A stretch of 49,039 bases of DNA from Bacilli bacterium (GCA_028693955.1 JAQUUH010000004.1:1-49039); one strand, 5' to 3'. Numbered from the stretch's first letter, positions 9,040 through 21,515 are shown. Notes: generated from the letters alone by a model not told the origin. Translations and numbers: made by a program.

Positions 9040-9432
9040 TTATACTAATTCTACAAGACACATTGGTGAATTATCTCCACGACGATTTTGTACCTTCAAT
9101 GCTCGTGTATAGCCACCATTTCTCTCTTTATATTTTGGAGCAATCTCATCAAATAACTTTTGAAGAACTGTTACTTTTCCAGTCTCATCTGCATAGATAT
9201 CGCGAATAACACGACTTGCTTGACGTCTAGAATGTAAATCTCCTTTTTTTGCAAAAGTTACCATTTCATCTGCTAATATTTTTAGATCAAATGCTACTTT
9301 TTCTGTTACTTCTACATGACCGAATTTAAATAATTCAGTAACGAGATTACGCATCATATTTTTCTTTTTACTTGCGGTAAAACCAGCCTTAAATTTGACT
9401 CCTTTTTTACCGTGAATATTTTTACGTGCCAT
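9040..9432 (-). CDS. rplQ: 50S ribosomal protein L17
   Basis: Motifs and position after rpoA. Confidence 0.97.
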   Translation of the reverse strand: MARKNIHGKKGVKFKAGFTASKKKNMMRNLVTELFKFGHVEVTEKVAFDLKILADEMVTFAKKGDLHSRRQASRVIRDIYADETGKVTVLQKLFDEIAPKYKERNGGYTRALKVQNRRGDNSPMCLVELV

Positions 9433-9449
9433 AATACGGTCCCTCCCTA

Positions 9450-10409
9450 TTAATCGTAATTTTTGAAGCTAAGACCGTAACTCTGCAAAACTTCTTTAAC
9501 TTCTTTAAGAGACTTTTTGCCAAGGTTCCTGACTTTTATCATGTCTTCTTCGGTCTTTTGAGTTAATTCTAAAACTGTTTGAATTCCTGCTCGTTTTAAA
9601 CAATTATATGAACGCACTGACAATTCAAGATCTTCAATTGTCATATTTTCAAATTTATTTGTTGGCTCTTCAACTGTTTCTTTCATAACACTAACCATTT
9701 TAGCTTGTGTACTTAATTCTACAAATAGTTCAAGATGATCCATTAATATTCTTGCAGATAATGCAATTGCAGCTTGTGGAGTAATTCCACCATTAGTTTG
9801 AATCTCTATTGTTAATTTATCATAATTGGCATCATTGCCAAATCTTGTTGCTTCTACCTCATATGACACTTTATCAATTGGAGAATATTTTGAATCTGTT
9901 GGAATCATGCCAACAGGAAATCTAGCACCAGGTTGTCTTTTATTTTGCTCTGCAGTGACAAAGCCACGACCACCTTTAGCGTAAAGTGTAGCAACAAATT
10001 TTCCACCTTCTGAAACAGTTGCAATATGCAAATCTTTAGAAATAATTTCAACTCCTGCTGGACAAATTATGTCTTCACCAGTAATTTCTTTTGGTCCAAT
10101 GACTTCTATTTCTAGTTTTTTAACAACATCTGCTTCATCATCTATAGTAAATACCAAATTTTTTAAATTTAAGATTATTGATGTAACATCTTCAACAACT
10201 CCTGGTAAAGCAGAAAACTCATGACGAGCTCCTTCTATTTCTACTGCATAAACTGCAGCACCAGGAAGGGATGATAGTAGTACTCTACGTAAAGCATTAC
10301 CTAGAGTTATTCCAAATCCCCTTTCAAGAGGTTCAATAACAAATTTACCATAATTGTCACTTTCACTTAAATCAGCAATTTGATACTTAGGTTTTTCAAA
10401 TTTTTTCAT
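9450..10409 (-). CDS. rpoA: RNA polymerase subunit alpha
   Basis: ERGFGITLGNALRRVLLSSLPGAAV. Confidence 0.99.
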   Translation of the reverse strand: MKKFEKPKYQIADLSESDNYGKFVIEPLERGFGITLGNALRRVLLSSLPGAAVYAVEIEGARHEFSALPGVVEDVTSIILNLKNLVFTIDDEADVVKKLEIEVIGPKEITGEDIICPAGVEIISKDLHIATVSEGGKFVATLYAKGGRGFVTAEQNKRQPGARFPVGMIPTDSKYSPIDKVSYEVEATRFGNDANYDKLTIEIQTNGGITPQAAIALSARILMDHLELFVELSTQAKMVSVMKETVEEPTNKFENMTIEDLELSVRSYNCLKRAGIQTVLELTQKTEEDMIKVRNLGKKSLKEVKEVLQSYGLSFKNYD

Positions 10410-10465
10410 TAATTACGCCTCCTTTAAGCGGTTGTTCTAATTTAATATACAAATTCTAACAAATA

Positions 10466-10870
10466 TTATCCGCGAGGGCGCTTTGGTGGACGGCAACCAT
10501 TATGAGGAACTGGAGTTACATCAACTATTGATAAAATTTCTAGTCCTGCTGCTTGTAATGATCTCACCGCTGCTTCACGACCAGGTCCTGGTCCTTTAAC
10601 ATTTACATCCACACTCTTCATCCCTGCATCAACGACAACTTTTGCAGCTGCCTCTGCTGCCATTTGTGCGGCGAAAGGAGTTGATTTTTTTGAACCTTTA
10701 AATCCTAATCCACCAGCACTTGACCAAGATAGTGCATTTCCTTCTTCATCTGTTATAGTCACTATTGTGTTGTTAAAAGATGAATGAATATGTGCAATAC
10801 CTTTAACGGCGACTTTTCTAGCACGACGCTTACGTGCTGCTGCAACTGCAGCTTTACTTACTTTTGCCAT
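10466..10870 (-). CDS. rpsK: 30S ribosomal protein S11
   Basis: [31 protein letters not shown]. Confidence 0.99.
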   Translation of the reverse strand: MAKVSKAAVAAARKRRARKVAVKGIAHIHSSFNNTIVTITDEEGNALSWSSAGGLGFKGSKKSTPFAAQMAAEAAAKVVVDAGMKSVDVNVKGPGPGREAAVRSLQAAGLEILSIVDVTPVPHNGCRPPKRPRG

Positions 10871-10888
10871 TTACATTTTCCCCCTTAA

Positions 10889-11266
10889 CTAACCTTTAGA
10901 AGCGACTTTCTTATTAGCAATCGTACGACGTGGTCCTTTTCTTGTTCTAGCGTTTGTCTTTGTTCTTTGACCACGAACAGGTAATCCTTTACGATGGCGA
11001 GTACCACGATAACTACCAATTTCTTGGAGTCTTTTTATATTCATTGATACTTCTCTACGTAAATCTCCCTCAACTCTATAATTTGCTAAAGCATTACGGA
11101 TTGCAGTTAATTCTTCTTCTGTTAAATCTTTTACTCTTTTATCTTCAGAGATATTTACTTTTTTCAAAATCTCTTGTGATAATGGTTTACCAATTCCAAA
11201 GATGTATGTTAATGAAATAACTACTCTTTTATCATTTGGTATATCGACACCAGCTATACGTGCCAT
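10889..11266 (-). CDS. rpsM: 30S ribosomal protein S13
   Basis: [26 protein letters not shown]. Confidence 0.99.
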   Translation of the reverse strand: MARIAGVDIPNDKRVVISLTYIFGIGKPLSQEILKKVNISEDKRVKDLTEEELTAIRNALANYRVEGDLRREVSMNIKRLQEIGSYRGTRHRKGLPVRGQRTKTNARTRKGPRRTIANKKVASKG

Positions 11267-11284
11267 AATCTTTTATCCCCCTTA

Positions 11285-11431
<147 letters not shown>

Positions 11432-11653
11432 CTATTTATATCTAAATGTTATACGCCCACGTGTTAAATCATATGGCGAAATTTCTAATGTGACTTTATC
11501 ACCCGGTAAAATGCGAATGTAATTCATACGGATTTTACCAGAAACGTGAGCCAAAATCACTGCGCCATTTTCCAGTTTTACATTGAACATTGCATTAGGC
11601 AATGTTTCAATAACTGTAGCTTCAACTTCAATTACATCAGTTTTTGCCATCAA
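11432..11653 (-). CDS. infA: Translation initiation factor IF-1
   Basis: [47 protein letters not shown]. Confidence 0.98.
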   Translation of the reverse strand: MMAKTDVIEVEATVIETLPNAMFNVKLENGAVILAHVSGKIRMNYIRILPGDKVTLEISPYDLTRGRITFRYK

Positions 11654-11663
11654 TTTCCTCCTC

Positions 11664-12410
11664 CTATAATTTAGTTAATATTTCATATCCTGTGGAATTT
11701 ATTATTATAGTGTGTTCGTAATGAGCAGAAAGTTTTCCATCAACAGTAACTACAGTCCAATCATCACTCAACACTTTTGTTTCTTTAGATCCTTGGTGAA
11801 CCATTGGTTCAATGGCTAGACCCATACCCTCTCTTATAAGAGGTCCATGGCCTGCTGCTCCATAATTTGGTATATAAGGATCTTCATGAAGATTACTCCC
11901 AACACCATGACCTGTATAATCACGAGGTATAGAAAAGCCAAAACTTTCTACATACTCTTGAATTGCGTGAGAAATATCACCTATTCTATTTCCTGGTTTT
12001 GCTTGAGCTAGTCCAACAAATAATGATTCATGAGTAACTTCCATCAATTTTTGAGCTTCTTTGCTAACTTCACCAACTGCATATGTCCATGCAGAATCTC
12101 CATGATACCCTTTATAACAAGCCCCAATATCTACTGATATTATGTCCCCGTTTTTTAAAGGTGTATCATTAGGAATCCCATGCACCAACACATTGTTAAC
12201 AGAAGTGCAAGCACTTGCTGGGAATCCACCATACCCCTTGAAAGATGGAGTAGCATGATTTTTTCTAATAACATCTTCAACTATTTTATCAAGTTGACGG
12301 GTCGTTACTCCTTCTTTAATATGTTTTGAAACTTCTTGATGAGCTAATGCAACAATTCTACCTGCAATTCTCATCTTTTCAATTTCATCTTTGCTTTTTA
12401 ATGTAATCAT
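11664..12410 (-). CDS. map: Methionine aminopeptidase type I
   Basis: MetAP motifs, adk-map-infA context. Confidence 0.97.
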   Translation of the reverse strand: MITLKSKDEIEKMRIAGRIVALAHQEVSKHIKEGVTTRQLDKIVEDVIRKNHATPSFKGYGGFPASACTSVNNVLVHGIPNDTPLKNGDIISVDIGACYKGYHGDSAWTYAVGEVSKEAQKLMEVTHESLFVGLAQAKPGNRIGDISHAIQEYVESFGFSIPRDYTGHGVGSNLHEDPYIPNYGAAGHGPLIREGMGLAIEPMVHQGSKETKVLSDDWTVVTVDGKLSAHYEHTIIINSTGYEILTKL

Positions 12411-12411
12411 A

Positions 12412-13059
12412 TTATAACTTCCTTAATATTTTATCAATATCTTTGAAAACTTCTTCTATGCTACGCAAAGCATCTATATTTTTACAAATTCCTCGACATG
12501 AATAATAATCAATTAATGGAGAAGTTTGTGAATAATATGCTTGCATTCTTGTGTGAACACTTTTAGCATTATCATCGTTTCTTTGATACAACTCTCCACC
12601 ACATTTATCACAAACACCAGCAACCTTTGGAGGATTGTTGGTTAAATGATATGTAGCACCACAGACCTTGCATAAACGTCTTCCTTCTATTCTTGGAAGA
12701 AGAGCTTTTTCATCAACTACTAAATTTATTACAAGTTGAATTGGATGCCCTAATTCTTGACAAATCTCATCAAGAGCTTTCGCTTGAGCGATTGTTCTTG
12801 GAAATCCATCTAACAAACATCCTTTTTTGCAATCATCTTTTGACAATCTTTCTTTTACTATTGCTATCGTCACAGCATCAGGAACTAAATGCCCAGCCTT
12901 CATATATTTTTGTGCTTCTTTTCCTGCTGAGGTTCCTTCGCTTACTGCTGCTCTAAACATATCGCCTGTTGAAATATGAGGAATGTTATATTTCTCAACT
13001 ATTAAATCAGACTGAGTTCCTTTGCCAGATCCTGGTGGTCCTAAAAAAATAATATGCAT
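12412..13059 (-). CDS. adk: Adenylate kinase (Zn-finger lid)
   Basis: [24 protein letters not shown]...[14 protein letters not shown]; start revised to MHIIFLG with AGGAGG SD. Confidence 0.97.
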   Translation of the reverse strand: MHIIFLGPPGSGKGTQSDLIVEKYNIPHISTGDMFRAAVSEGTSAGKEAQKYMKAGHLVPDAVTIAIVKERLSKDDCKKGCLLDGFPRTIAQAKALDEICQELGHPIQLVINLVVDEKALLPRIEGRRLCKVCGATYHLTNNPPKVAGVCDKCGGELYQRNDDNAKSVHTRMQAYYSQTSPLIDYYSCRGICKNIDALRSIEEVFKDIDKILRKL

Positions 13060-13075
13060 AATTCTGCCTCCTATT

Positions 13076-14386
13076 TTAGCCAATAAACCCTTGATATTCT
13101 TTTGCTGCTAGACGACCATCAATTTCTTTAGCGGTCTCAAGAATAACACCAACAACGATAATTAATCCTGTTCCTCCAAAAGCGATTGATGATGGCAATG
13201 ATAAATACATTGTTAAAAACATTGGAAGTGCCGAAATAATCGTTAAGAATAAGGCACCTAATGTAGTAACTCTATAAATTACCTTTTTCAAATACTTTGC
13301 TGTCTCATTTCCGGGCCTAATTCCTGGAATGTAAGCACCAGATTTTGCAAAATTATCACTAATTTTAACAGGATCAACTTGCAACCCCGTATAAAAATAA
13401 GTGAAAACTATAATTAGGATGATATACAAGATTAAGCCAAATGGTATACCTAGATACGTTCCATTAATGGATAATATCTGATATACTGGATTGCTCCTTG
13501 GAATACTTAAAAAATTCATTATTATTGGAGGAGCCGTTAAGACTGATGAAGCAAAAATAACAGGTATAACTCCAGCAGAATTTATTTTTATTGGTAAATA
13601 TGTTACATCATTAGTTCTTGCTTGGAAAGTAGTAGAAGCATACTGAATAGGTACTTTTCTTATTGATCTTTCCATAAATATTACAAAAATTACTAATAAC
13701 AAATACGCCAATAAATAAATACTAAATTTAATTACACCATTAAAAATTGCTCCGCCTGTAACATCAACTCCAACAAAATTTTGGAAAGCATTCACAATTT
13801 GATAAGGTATTTCTGTTATAATTCCAGCAAAAATAATGATTGATACTCCGTTACCTACACCTTTTGAAGTAATTTGATCAGCCATCCATACTAGCAAGAA
13901 AGTTCCTGCCATTGTTATTACTATCAAATATATGTAGTCCCAGAAAGAGAAACTACCTCCACCAATAGGTGATAGACCATATTGATTTTGCATGGTTACA
14001 ACAATACCATACGCTTGTACTCCAGCCAATAACACTGTTAAAGCACGAGTCGTATCATCCAATTTTTTTCTACCTTGTGCCCCTTGTTTAGTTAATTCTT
14101 CAAGTTTAGGAAGAATTCCCATTGATAACAAGTTAACAACGATAGATGCAGTGATATATGGAGAAACTCCAAGAGCAAATAAAGAAAATCTTTTTAATGC
14201 TCCACCACCCAAAATATTCATCAGTCCAAAAATATCACTTGAGTTTTGAATATCAACATTTGTAATATCAACTCTTGGAATAGTGATTGTTGAACCGAGT
14301 TTGAAAATAAAGAGTATGACTAATGTAAATATAATCCTATTCAATACTTCTTTATTTTTTAAAATTGAGGTTATTTTTTTAATCAT
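13076..14386 (-). CDS. secY: Protein translocase subunit SecY
   Basis: 436 aa, SecY motifs, spc operon context. Confidence 0.98.
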   Translation of the reverse strand: MIKKITSILKNKEVLNRIIFTLVILFIFKLGSTITIPRVDITNVDIQNSSDIFGLMNILGGGALKRFSLFALGVSPYITASIVVNLLSMGILPKLEELTKQGAQGRKKLDDTTRALTVLLAGVQAYGIVVTMQNQYGLSPIGGGSFSFWDYIYLIVITMAGTFLLVWMADQITSKGVGNGVSIIIFAGIITEIPYQIVNAFQNFVGVDVTGGAIFNGVIKFSIYLLAYLLLVIFVIFMERSIRKVPIQYASTTFQARTNDVTYLPIKINSAGVIPVIFASSVLTAPPIIMNFLSIPRSNPVYQILSINGTYLGIPFGLILYIILIIVFTYFYTGLQVDPVKISDNFAKSGAYIPGIRPGNETAKYLKKVIYRVTTLGALFLTIISALPMFLTMYLSLPSSIAFGGTGLIIVVGVILETAKEIDGRLAAKEYQGFIG

Positions 14387-14387
14387 A

Positions 14388-14828
14388 TTAAATCACCTCA
14401 ATTGTTCCTCCAGCTGCCTCAATAGCTTGCTGGGCACTCTTTGAAAATTTGTGAGCCTTTACTGTCAATTTTTTAGATAGTTTACCACTACCCAAAATTT
14501 TTACACCATCAAATTCTTTTCGTACTAATCCAGCCTCTTTTAAACATGTTGGACAAACTGAACTACCATCTTCAAATACATTCAAACTTTCAATGTTAAC
14601 GATGGCATACAATGTTTTGTCTTCATTTATAAATCCTCTTTTAGAAACACGACGATAAATAGGGTTTTGACCACCCTCGAATCCTAAACGAGTTCCTCCT
14701 CCAGTACGTGATTTTTGTCCTTTTTCACCACGCCCTGAAGTACGACCACGTCCTGAAGAAATACCTCTTCCATAGCGTGTTTGCTTAGTTCTTGATCCTT
14801 CTGTCGACTTCAATTCATGTAACTTCAT
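14388..14828 (-). CDS. rplO: 50S ribosomal protein L15
   Basis: [13 protein letters not shown]..., start at codon 4 of ORF-track ORF (SD GGAGG, 8-nt spacing). Confidence 0.97.
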   Translation of the reverse strand: MKLHELKSTEGSRTKQTRYGRGISSGRGRTSGRGEKGQKSRTGGGTRLGFEGGQNPIYRRVSKRGFINEDKTLYAIVNIESLNVFEDGSSVCPTCLKEAGLVRKEFDGVKILGSGKLSKKLTVKAHKFSKSAQQAIEAAGGTIEVI

Positions 14829-14852
14829 GTACCACACCTCCTATATAAGGTC

Positions 14853-15491
14853 TTAAGCCTTAATATCTTTTACTGATTTGCCGCGCAAAGCTGCAATTTT
14901 ACTAGCAGTTTTTAGCGAAGCTAAACCTTCAACTGTTGCTCTTACAATATTAATAGCTGTACGTGAGCCATAAACTTTTGAATAAATATTTTTAACTCCA
15001 GCTAGTTCAAGAACAGCACGAACTGGTCCACCAGCAATTACTCCAGTTCCAACTGGGGCTGGCTTCAAAAATACTTTACATGCCCCGTATTTACCATTGA
15101 TTTCATGTGGTATAGTATCACCTTTTACCACTGAAACTTTGAGCATGTTCTTTTTAGCAGTCTCTAGTGCCTTTTTGATTGCATCTGGAACTTCATTTGC
15201 TTTTCCTGTTCCATAACCAATATTACCATTTCCATCGCCAATAGCAACAAGTGCACTAAAGCGTAAACGCCTACCACCTTTAACGGTTTTAGAAACACGA
15301 TTTATTGAAATAACTTTTTCTTGATATTGTTTTTCGCGATCCCGACGTTGTCCTCTAAAATTTCTTCTTTCTCCTCTATTTTGATGACCTCTAGTTTCTG
15401 GAGATATTGTTCTTTGTGGGCGTTCTTCTTTTACTTCAACATTTCCAGAAGTTTTGACTTCTTCTGTTAATTTTTTTTCATTTGATTCCAT
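14853..15491 (-). CDS. rpsE: 30S ribosomal protein S5, charged N-terminal extension
   Basis: [22 protein letters not shown]...; ~50 aa Arg/Glu-rich N-terminal extension. Confidence 0.97.
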   Translation of the reverse strand: MESNEKKLTEEVKTSGNVEVKEERPQRTISPETRGHQNRGERRNFRGQRRDREKQYQEKVISINRVSKTVKGGRRLRFSALVAIGDGNGNIGYGTGKANEVPDAIKKALETAKKNMLKVSVVKGDTIPHEINGKYGACKVFLKPAPVGTGVIAGGPVRAVLELAGVKNIYSKVYGSRTAINIVRATVEGLASLKTASKIAALRGKSVKDIKA

Positions 15492-15501
15492 TTTTTACCT
15501 C

Positions 15502-15858
15502 CTAGAATACTAAGCCGCCTGCTCTTGCAGCATCAGCCAAAGCTTTAATTCTACCATGATATAGATATCCACTACGATCAAACACTACTTTTGCAATGTT
15601 CTTTTCTTTTGCTAGTTTTGCAATTTCTGCACCAATCAATTTTGCTGCTTCAACATTGCTTCCGTTTTTCAACTTCATCTTTAAAGTTGATGCACTTGCC
15701 AAAGTTTCCCCCTTAACATCATCAATTAATTGAACATGAATATGGGAATTAGAGCGGTAAACACTCAAGCGAGGACATTCAACTGTTCCAGATAATTTAG
15801 AACGAATTCTTAAATGACGTTTTAAACGCAAAGAATTACTAGACTCTTTTTTTATCAT
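15502..15858 (-). CDS. rplR: 50S ribosomal protein L18
   Basis: Motifs and position. Confidence 0.97.
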   Translation of the reverse strand: MIKKESSNSLRLKRHLRIRSKLSGTVECPRLSVYRSNSHIHVQLIDDVKGETLASASTLKMKLKNGSNVEAAKLIGAEIAKLAKEKNIAKVVFDRSGYLYHGRIKALADAARAGGLVF

Positions 15859-15887
15859 ATAAATTTTATCTCCTTTCTTGAAACCGA

Positions 15888-16427
15888 TTATTTACCGGCT
15901 TTTTTACCTTCTTTATGGCGAATTCTTTCACCCTTATAAGAAATACCTTTACCAAGATATGGTTCTGGTTCTCTTACTTTTCTAATTAATGCAGCTACTT
16001 CACCAACTGCTTGTTTATCGCAACCAGAAACCATAATTTCTGTAGGTGAAACAACTTCTATTTTTGTATTTGGCATTGGCTTTATTATGAATTCATGAGA
16101 ATATCCAACACTTAAAGAAACATTTGTTCCACTCATTTGAGCTTTATAGCCAGTTCCTTTTAATACTAGTGATTTACTATATCCTTTTTCAACGCCTTTT
16201 ACCATATTTGCAATTAATGCACGGGTTGTTCCATGTAATTGACGACTTTCTTTTTCATCATCAATTCTAGTAACTAACACTTGATTATTTTCTATCTCAA
16301 CTTTTATTTTTGGTTTAAATTCTTGAACAAGTGTACCTTTAGGTCCACTAACTTTAATTTTATTGCCTTCTAAGTCAACTTTTACATCGCTTGGAATTTC
16401 TACTGGCATTTTTCCTATACGTGACAT
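15888..16427 (-). CDS. rplF: 50S ribosomal protein L6
   Basis: [12 protein letters not shown]... Confidence 0.98.
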   Translation of the reverse strand: MSRIGKMPVEIPSDVKVDLEGNKIKVSGPKGTLVQEFKPKIKVEIENNQVLVTRIDDEKESRQLHGTTRALIANMVKGVEKGYSKSLVLKGTGYKAQMSGTNVSLSVGYSHEFIIKPMPNTKIEVVSPTEIMVSGCDKQAVGEVAALIRKVREPEPYLGKGISYKGERIRHKEGKKAGK

Positions 16428-16442
16428 ACTAAATTCTACCCC

Positions 16443-16835
16443 CTACCATACATAGGCGATAACTTCGCCACCTATACCTTTTTCGCGAGCTTGTTTATCT
16501 GTCATTAAACCACTTGATGTTGAAATAAGAGCAATACCTAACCCATTTAATACTTTTGGCAAATCTTCCGCGCTTGAATAAACTTTCAATCCTGGCTTAG
16601 AAATTCTTTTTAATCCAGTGATAACGCGGTCGTTACCTGAATATTTCAAAGACAAAGTAAGATTTTTCTTTTCGTCTGTTGAAACTTGATAACCATTTAT
16701 ATAACCTTCATTTTCTAAAATCTTAGCAATTTCTACTTTGATTTTAGAACTAGGCATGATAACAGTTTCATTCTTCATCTGATTTGCATTACGAATTCTT
16801 GTAAGCATATCAGCAATAGGATCTGTCATAACCAT
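16443..16835 (-). CDS. rpsH: 30S ribosomal protein S8
   Basis: [15 protein letters not shown]. Confidence 0.98.
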   Translation of the reverse strand: MVMTDPIADMLTRIRNANQMKNETVIMPSSKIKVEIAKILENEGYINGYQVSTDEKKNLTLSLKYSGNDRVITGLKRISKPGLKVYSSAEDLPKVLNGLGIALISTSSGLMTDKQAREKGIGGEVIAYVW

Positions 16836-16862
16836 ATTTTTTTCCTCCTTCTAAACCAGTCT

Positions 16863-17048
16863 TTACCAGCTTGATTTTTTTAAGCCTGGAATTTGACCTT
16901 TATAGGCTAATTCTCTAAGGCATATACGGCAAAGTTTAAATTTTTTAATAACGGCGTGAGGGCGTCCACAACGCTCACAGCGTGTGTATTCTCTAACCGC
17001 GAATTTCTTTGGACGATGGTATCGTACCAACGTTGATGTCTTGGCCAT
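16863..17048 (-). CDS. rpsN: 30S ribosomal protein S14 type Z (zinc-binding)
   Basis: 61 aa with CERC...CRIC. Confidence 0.97.
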   Translation of the reverse strand: MAKTSTLVRYHRPKKFAVREYTRCERCGRPHAVIKKFKLCRICLRELAYKGQIPGLKKSSW

Positions 17049-17066
17049 TTTTTATTTACCCCTCCC

Positions 17067-17615
17067 CTATTTTGCAAACGGTGTTCCTAATAAAGAAAGC
17101 ATTTCTTTAGCTTCTTCATCAGTATTTGCCGTTGTAACTATTACAATATCCATTCCTCTTACACGATTAACTTGTTCATAGTTAATCTCTGGAAAGATTA
17201 ATTGTTCTTTAACACCTAAAGTATAATTTCCTCTACCATCAAATGCCGTCTTTGATACTCCACGAAAATCACGAGTTCTAGGTAAAGAAATAGAAATTAA
17301 TTTATCAAAAAATTCATACATTCTTTGTCCACGCAAAGTTACTTTACATCCAATTGCAGTACCTTCACGTAACTTAAATGTTGCAATTGATTTTTTTGCT
17401 TTAGTTATTATTGGTTTTTGACCTGTGATTTGAGATAATTCTTTAACAGAATCATCAAGCAATTTTGAATTTCCTGTTGCATCACCGACTCCAATATTTA
17501 CTACTACTTTCTCAATTTTTGGAACTTCCATTATTGATGAATAATTAAATTTTTTAAAAAGTGCAGGAACTACTTCTTTTTTGTACTTATTATACATTCT
17601 ATTATTAATAGCCAT
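17067..17615 (-). CDS. rplE: 50S ribosomal protein L5
   Basis: Motifs and position. Confidence 0.98.
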   Translation of the reverse strand: MAINNRMYNKYKKEVVPALFKKFNYSSIMEVPKIEKVVVNIGVGDATGNSKLLDDSVKELSQITGQKPIITKAKKSIATFKLREGTAIGCKVTLRGQRMYEFFDKLISISLPRTRDFRGVSKTAFDGRGNYTLGVKEQLIFPEINYEQVNRVRGMDIVIVTTANTDEEAKEMLSLLGTPFAK

Positions 17616-17974
17616 TATTTAGTCCCTCCTTTTTTTGCTGTTTTAGTTTGTTTTGCTGGTTTATCTATATTAGATCCGTTTTTCTTAGCAAATCTAATTT
17701 TTTCACCATTTTCAACCTTATAGCCAACTTTTGATGTATCTTTAGCCTTAGCATCATAATATGCAACATTTGAAATATGAATTGGAGCTTCTTTTGTTTC
17801 AATTCTTCCTTCTGGATTAGATTGACTTGGTTTAATATGTTTTGTAGCCATATTAACTCCCTCAACTATTACCTTTTCATCCTTAACATATACATGAAGC
17901 ACTTGACCGATGGTTCCCTTACTAGAACCTGCAATTACTTTAACTTTATCGCCTTTTTTTATTCTCATATTCAT
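17615..17974 (-). CDS. rplX: 50S ribosomal protein L24 (start may be the second Met)
   Basis: [20 protein letters not shown]. Confidence 0.96.
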   Translation of the reverse strand: MNMRIKKGDKVKVIAGSSKGTIGQVLHVYVKDEKVIVEGVNMATKHIKPSQSNPEGRIETKEAPIHISNVAYYDAKAKDTSKVGYKVENGEKIRFAKKNGSNIDKPAKQTKTAKKGGTK

Positions 17975-17983
17975 TGACCCCCT

Positions 17984-18358
17984 TTATAATACTTCTGGAG
18001 CAAGAGAAACGATTTTCATAAATCCTTCGCCCTTATCTCTAAGTTCTCTAGCTACTGGTCCAAAAACACGAGTACCTCTTGGTGTTCCATCATCTTTAAT
18101 AAGAACACAGGCATTATCATCAAACTTGATATGTGCGCCATTTTCTCTTCTTACACCTTTTTTTGTGCGGACTATTACTGCTCTAACAATTTCGCCCTTT
18201 TTAACACCAGAGTTTGGCATAGCATCTTTAACAGCACATACCACAATATCACCAATGTTTGAGGTTTTTCTAAAGGATCCTCCTAGTAATCGGAAAACAC
18301 GAACACTACGTGCTCCCGAATTATCAGCAACCACAAGATTTGTTTCATTTTGAATCAT
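17984..18358 (-). CDS. rplN: 50S ribosomal protein L14
   Basis: [27 protein letters not shown]. Confidence 0.99.
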   Translation of the reverse strand: MIQNETNLVVADNSGARSVRVFRLLGGSFRKTSNIGDIVVCAVKDAMPNSGVKKGEIVRAVIVRTKKGVRRENGAHIKFDDNACVLIKDDGTPRGTRVFGPVARELRDKGEGFMKIVSLAPEVL

Positions 18359-18371
18359 AAATAGTTACCTC

Positions 18372-18641
18372 CTATTCGCCTTCAACTTTAGCAGCTTTTG
18401 CAAGCACTTCCACAAGTGTGAAATGCTTTGTTGCTGATAAAGGACGTGTCTCCATGATAAGAACCTTATCACCTACATGGGCAATTCCTTGTTCATCATG
18501 AGCTTTGTATTTTTTAGTGTTTCTTACTTTTTTCAAATATAGACTATGTTTTTTATGGGTTACAACTTCAACAGTGATAGTTTTTTCCATCTTGTCAGAA
18601 GTTACAATACCTGTTAATTTTTTACGTTTATTTCTTTCCAT
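18372..18641 (-). CDS. rpsQ: 30S ribosomal protein S17
   Basis: Motifs and position. Confidence 0.97.
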   Translation of the reverse strand: MERNKRKKLTGIVTSDKMEKTITVEVVTHKKHSLYLKKVRNTKKYKAHDEQGIAHVGDKVLIMETRPLSATKHFTLVEVLAKAAKVEGE

Positions 18642-18652
18642 GATGGTACCTC

Positions 18653-18856
18653 CTATCCATTGGCAATTTCGCGTTCTTTAATAATCGTTAAGATACGCGC
18701 AATGTCTTTCTTAATTACTTTCTTTTTACTTGATTCAGTTGAATTTCCGGTTGCTTGTTGGAATCTTAATACAAATAATTCCTCCTTGAGCTCTTGAACT
18801 TTCTTAGCTAAATCTTCTGATGTTAATTCTCTAATTTCTGTTAGTTTCATGCTCAT
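18653..18856 (-). CDS. rpmC: 50S ribosomal protein L29
   Basis: Motifs and position. Confidence 0.97.
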   Translation of the reverse strand: MSMKLTEIRELTSEDLAKKVQELKEELFVLRFQQATGNSTESSKKKVIKKDIARILTIIKEREIANG

Positions 18857-19275
18857 TCACCAACCTTTTCCGCCTTGGCAACAATTCTTGTTTTAACCGG
18901 AAGTTTATGTGACGCTAAACGCAAAGCTTCTCTTGCATCTTCTTCACTTACTCCCCCAATTTCAAACATAACTGTTCCTTCTTTTACTACTGCTACCCAA
19001 TGATCTGGAGCACCTTTACCTGAACCCATACGCACCTCTAAAGGCTTTTTTGTTCTTGATAAATGCGGGAATATTCTAATCCATACTTGACCACTTCTTT
19101 TTGTATATCTTGTTAAACAAATACGAGCAGCTTCAATTTGATTGCTTGTTATATAGTTACCTTCGAGAGCTTGAAGACCCATGCTTCCAAAAGCAACATA
19201 ATTACAACTTGTAGCCTTGCCTTCATAACTTAATGAATGTGGCTTTCTATATTTCGTTCTTTTTGGCATTAACAT
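18853..19275 (-). CDS. rplP: 50S ribosomal protein L16
   Basis: [13 protein letters not shown]. Confidence 0.98.
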   Translation of the reverse strand: MLMPKRTKYRKPHSLSYEGKATSCNYVAFGSMGLQALEGNYITSNQIEAARICLTRYTKRSGQVWIRIFPHLSRTKKPLEVRMGSGKGAPDHWVAVVKEGTVMFEIGGVSEEDAREALRLASHKLPVKTRIVAKAEKVGE

Positions 19276-19281
19276 AAAGTT

Positions 19282-19950
19282 CTACTCTCCTTTCGCTGAT
19301 CGAGGTTGAGTTTTGGCTTTTTCTGGAAGTATTGTTCCACGACAAATCCAAACCTTTACCCCTAAACGTCCATAAGTTGTGTGTGCTTCAGCAACTGCAA
19401 AGTCAATATCAGCACGCAAAGTATGTAGAGGAACAACACCTTCTGCATATCCTTCACTTCTGGCAATATCTGCTCCAGCTAAACGTCCTGAAACCATTGT
19501 TTTGATTCCTTTTGCTCCAGCCTTCATAACACTTTGAATTGCTCTTTTTTGTACTGTTCTAAATGAAGCACGTTGTTCCAATTGTTGAGCCATGTTTTTA
19601 GCAACCAAGACTGCATCCAAATTTGGTGACTTTACTTCAACTACAGTAATTTTAATCTTTTTATCTTTAGCAATTTTAGAAATTGCTTTATTTAATTCCT
19701 CAACCGTTTTACCATCTTGACCAATAACAACTCCAGGTCTAGCAACGTGAACAATTATTTCAACATTGTCTTTAGTTCTTAATATTTCCACTCTAGAAAG
19801 AGCTGCATCATATAATTTTTCTTCTAATAATTTGCGGATTTTAATATCCTCATGTAGAAATGTAGCAAATTCTTTATCAGCATACCATTTTGAATCCCAA
19901 TCACGGTTAATACCGACTCTCATTCCTACTGGATTTACTTTTTGTCCCAT
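19282..19950 (-). CDS. rpsC: 30S ribosomal protein S3
   Basis: [24 protein letters not shown]. Confidence 0.99.
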   Translation of the reverse strand: MGQKVNPVGMRVGINRDWDSKWYADKEFATFLHEDIKIRKLLEEKLYDAALSRVEILRTKDNVEIIVHVARPGVVIGQDGKTVEELNKAISKIAKDKKIKITVVEVKSPNLDAVLVAKNMAQQLEQRASFRTVQKRAIQSVMKAGAKGIKTMVSGRLAGADIARSEGYAEGVVPLHTLRADIDFAVAEAHTTYGRLGVKVWICRGTILPEKAKTQPRSAKGE

Positions 19951-19963
19951 GATTTAGCACCTC

Positions 19964-20299
19964 CTATTGTTTTTCTGCAACGATGCATGTTATATGACTT
20001 GTTCTTTTTACCAAGCCAGAAGCACTACCTTTTGCTCTAGGCATAAAACGCTTCATTCTAATTCCATCGTTTGCATATATTTCTTTAATAAATAATTTTG
20101 AACCATCCATTTCATGATTCTTTGTTGCATTAGCGACTGCTGACTTAATTAGTTTTGCTACCACTGGAGCAGCAGACTTATTTGTATTTGCTAAAGTTGC
20201 TAGTGCATCATTAACTGCCATACCTCTTACAACATCAATAACCAAACGGACTTTGCGAGGAGTTATTCTAACAGTTGATACTTTTGCTCTTGCTTCCAT
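19964..20299 (-). CDS. rplV: 50S ribosomal protein L22
   Basis: Motifs and position. Confidence 0.98.
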   Translation of the reverse strand: MEARAKVSTVRITPRKVRLVIDVVRGMAVNDALATLANTNKSAAPVVAKLIKSAVANATKNHEMDGSKLFIKEIYANDGIRMKRFMPRAKGSASGLVKRTSHITCIVAEKQ

Positions 20300-20313
20300 T
20301 ATTTTTGCTCCTC

Positions 20314-20613
20314 CTATCTACCACTTGATACAGCTGCAGCTTTATCTTCTGCAGTATGACCTGTGTGTCCTTTGTATGTTCTTGTTGGAGAAAATTCTCC
20401 TAATTTATGTCCAATCATATCTTCAGTAACATAAACTGGGATATGCTCACGTCCGTTGTAAACAGCAAATGTGTGTTCAACAAATTGAGGGAAGATTGTT
20501 GATCTTCTAGACCAAGTCTTGATAACTTCTTTTTTGCCTTGTTCATTAAGTTTTTCAACTTTTTTCATCAAATGAGCATCACAGAAAGGTCCTTTTTTCA
20601 AGCTACGTGCCAT
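20314..20613 (-). CDS. rpsS: 30S ribosomal protein S19
   Basis: [19 protein letters not shown]. Confidence 0.99.
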   Translation of the reverse strand: MARSLKKGPFCDAHLMKKVEKLNEQGKKEVIKTWSRRSTIFPQFVEHTFAVYNGREHIPVYVTEDMIGHKLGEFSPTRTYKGHTGHTAEDKAAAVSSGR

Positions 20614-20626
20614 TTATTTTTCCTCC

Positions 20627-21460
20627 TTACTTATCATTTCTTCTTCTGACTATTAATCTAGAAGAGTTTTTCTTACTATTTCTTGTTTTCACTCCAAGAG
20701 CTTTTTTGCCCCATGGAGTTCTTGGAGCATTGTGTCCAACAGGGTTTTTACCCTCACCACCACCATGTGGGTGATCGCATGGATTCATTACAGCTCCACG
20801 CACTGTAGGTCTTACACCTAACCAGCGTTTTCTACCAGCTTTACCTAAATTTATAAGAGCGTGGTCTTCGTTTCCTACTGATCCTATTGTAGCTTTACAT
20901 CCAACAAGGAACTTACGAACCTCACCAGAAGACAAACGAATAGTAACATATTTTCCTTCTTTACCAAGAATTTGTGCGCTACCCCCAGCTGAACGAACTA
21001 CTTGTCCTCCCCTGCCAGGCTTTAACTCAATATTATGAATAAAAGTTCCTTCAGGAATATTTGCTAGTGGAAGACAGTTTCCAACCTTAATATCAACGTT
21101 TTCTCCAGAAATAACTTGCATACCTACGGTTAATCCTTTAGGAGCTAATATATATCTTTTTTCACCATCTACATAATTAATTAAAGCAATATTAGCTGAA
21201 CGATTTGGATCATATTCAATAGTTGCAACATTTCCAATTATTCCATCTTTATCTCTTTTAAAATCAATTATACGATAGCGTCTTTTATGTCCTCCACCTA
21301 TATGGCGACATGTTATCATTCCTGTATTGTTTCTACCACCAGTTTTATTTAGATTTACCAGCAATGATTTTTCTGGTTTACTAGCAGTAATTTCTTCATA
21401 TGTCAAGCTGCTCAACGAACGACGACCAGCAGATGTTGGTTTATAATTTTTAATTGGCAT
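20627..21460 (-). CDS. rplB: 50S ribosomal protein L2
   Basis: [43 protein letters not shown]. Confidence 0.99.
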   Translation of the reverse strand: MPIKNYKPTSAGRRSLSSLTYEEITASKPEKSLLVNLNKTGGRNNTGMITCRHIGGGHKRRYRIIDFKRDKDGIIGNVATIEYDPNRSANIALINYVDGEKRYILAPKGLTVGMQVISGENVDIKVGNCLPLANIPEGTFIHNIELKPGRGGQVVRSAGGSAQILGKEGKYVTIRLSSGEVRKFLVGCKATIGSVGNEDHALINLGKAGRKRWLGVRPTVRGAVMNPCDHPHGGGEGKNPVGHNAPRTPWGKKALGVKTRNSKKNSSRLIVRRRNDK

Positions 21461-21515
21461 TATTTTTTCCCCCTTATCCTTTCATTATTTGGAAATATTG
21501 TTTTCTTCCAAACCT

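Noticed and set aside
17665-17865. Minus-strand alternative-frame ORFs (17665..17865, 22176..22397, 26613..26798, 46198..46392)
   Set aside because: Each overlaps a conserved gene (rplX, rplD, fusA, GH13) in another frame and has no independent support.
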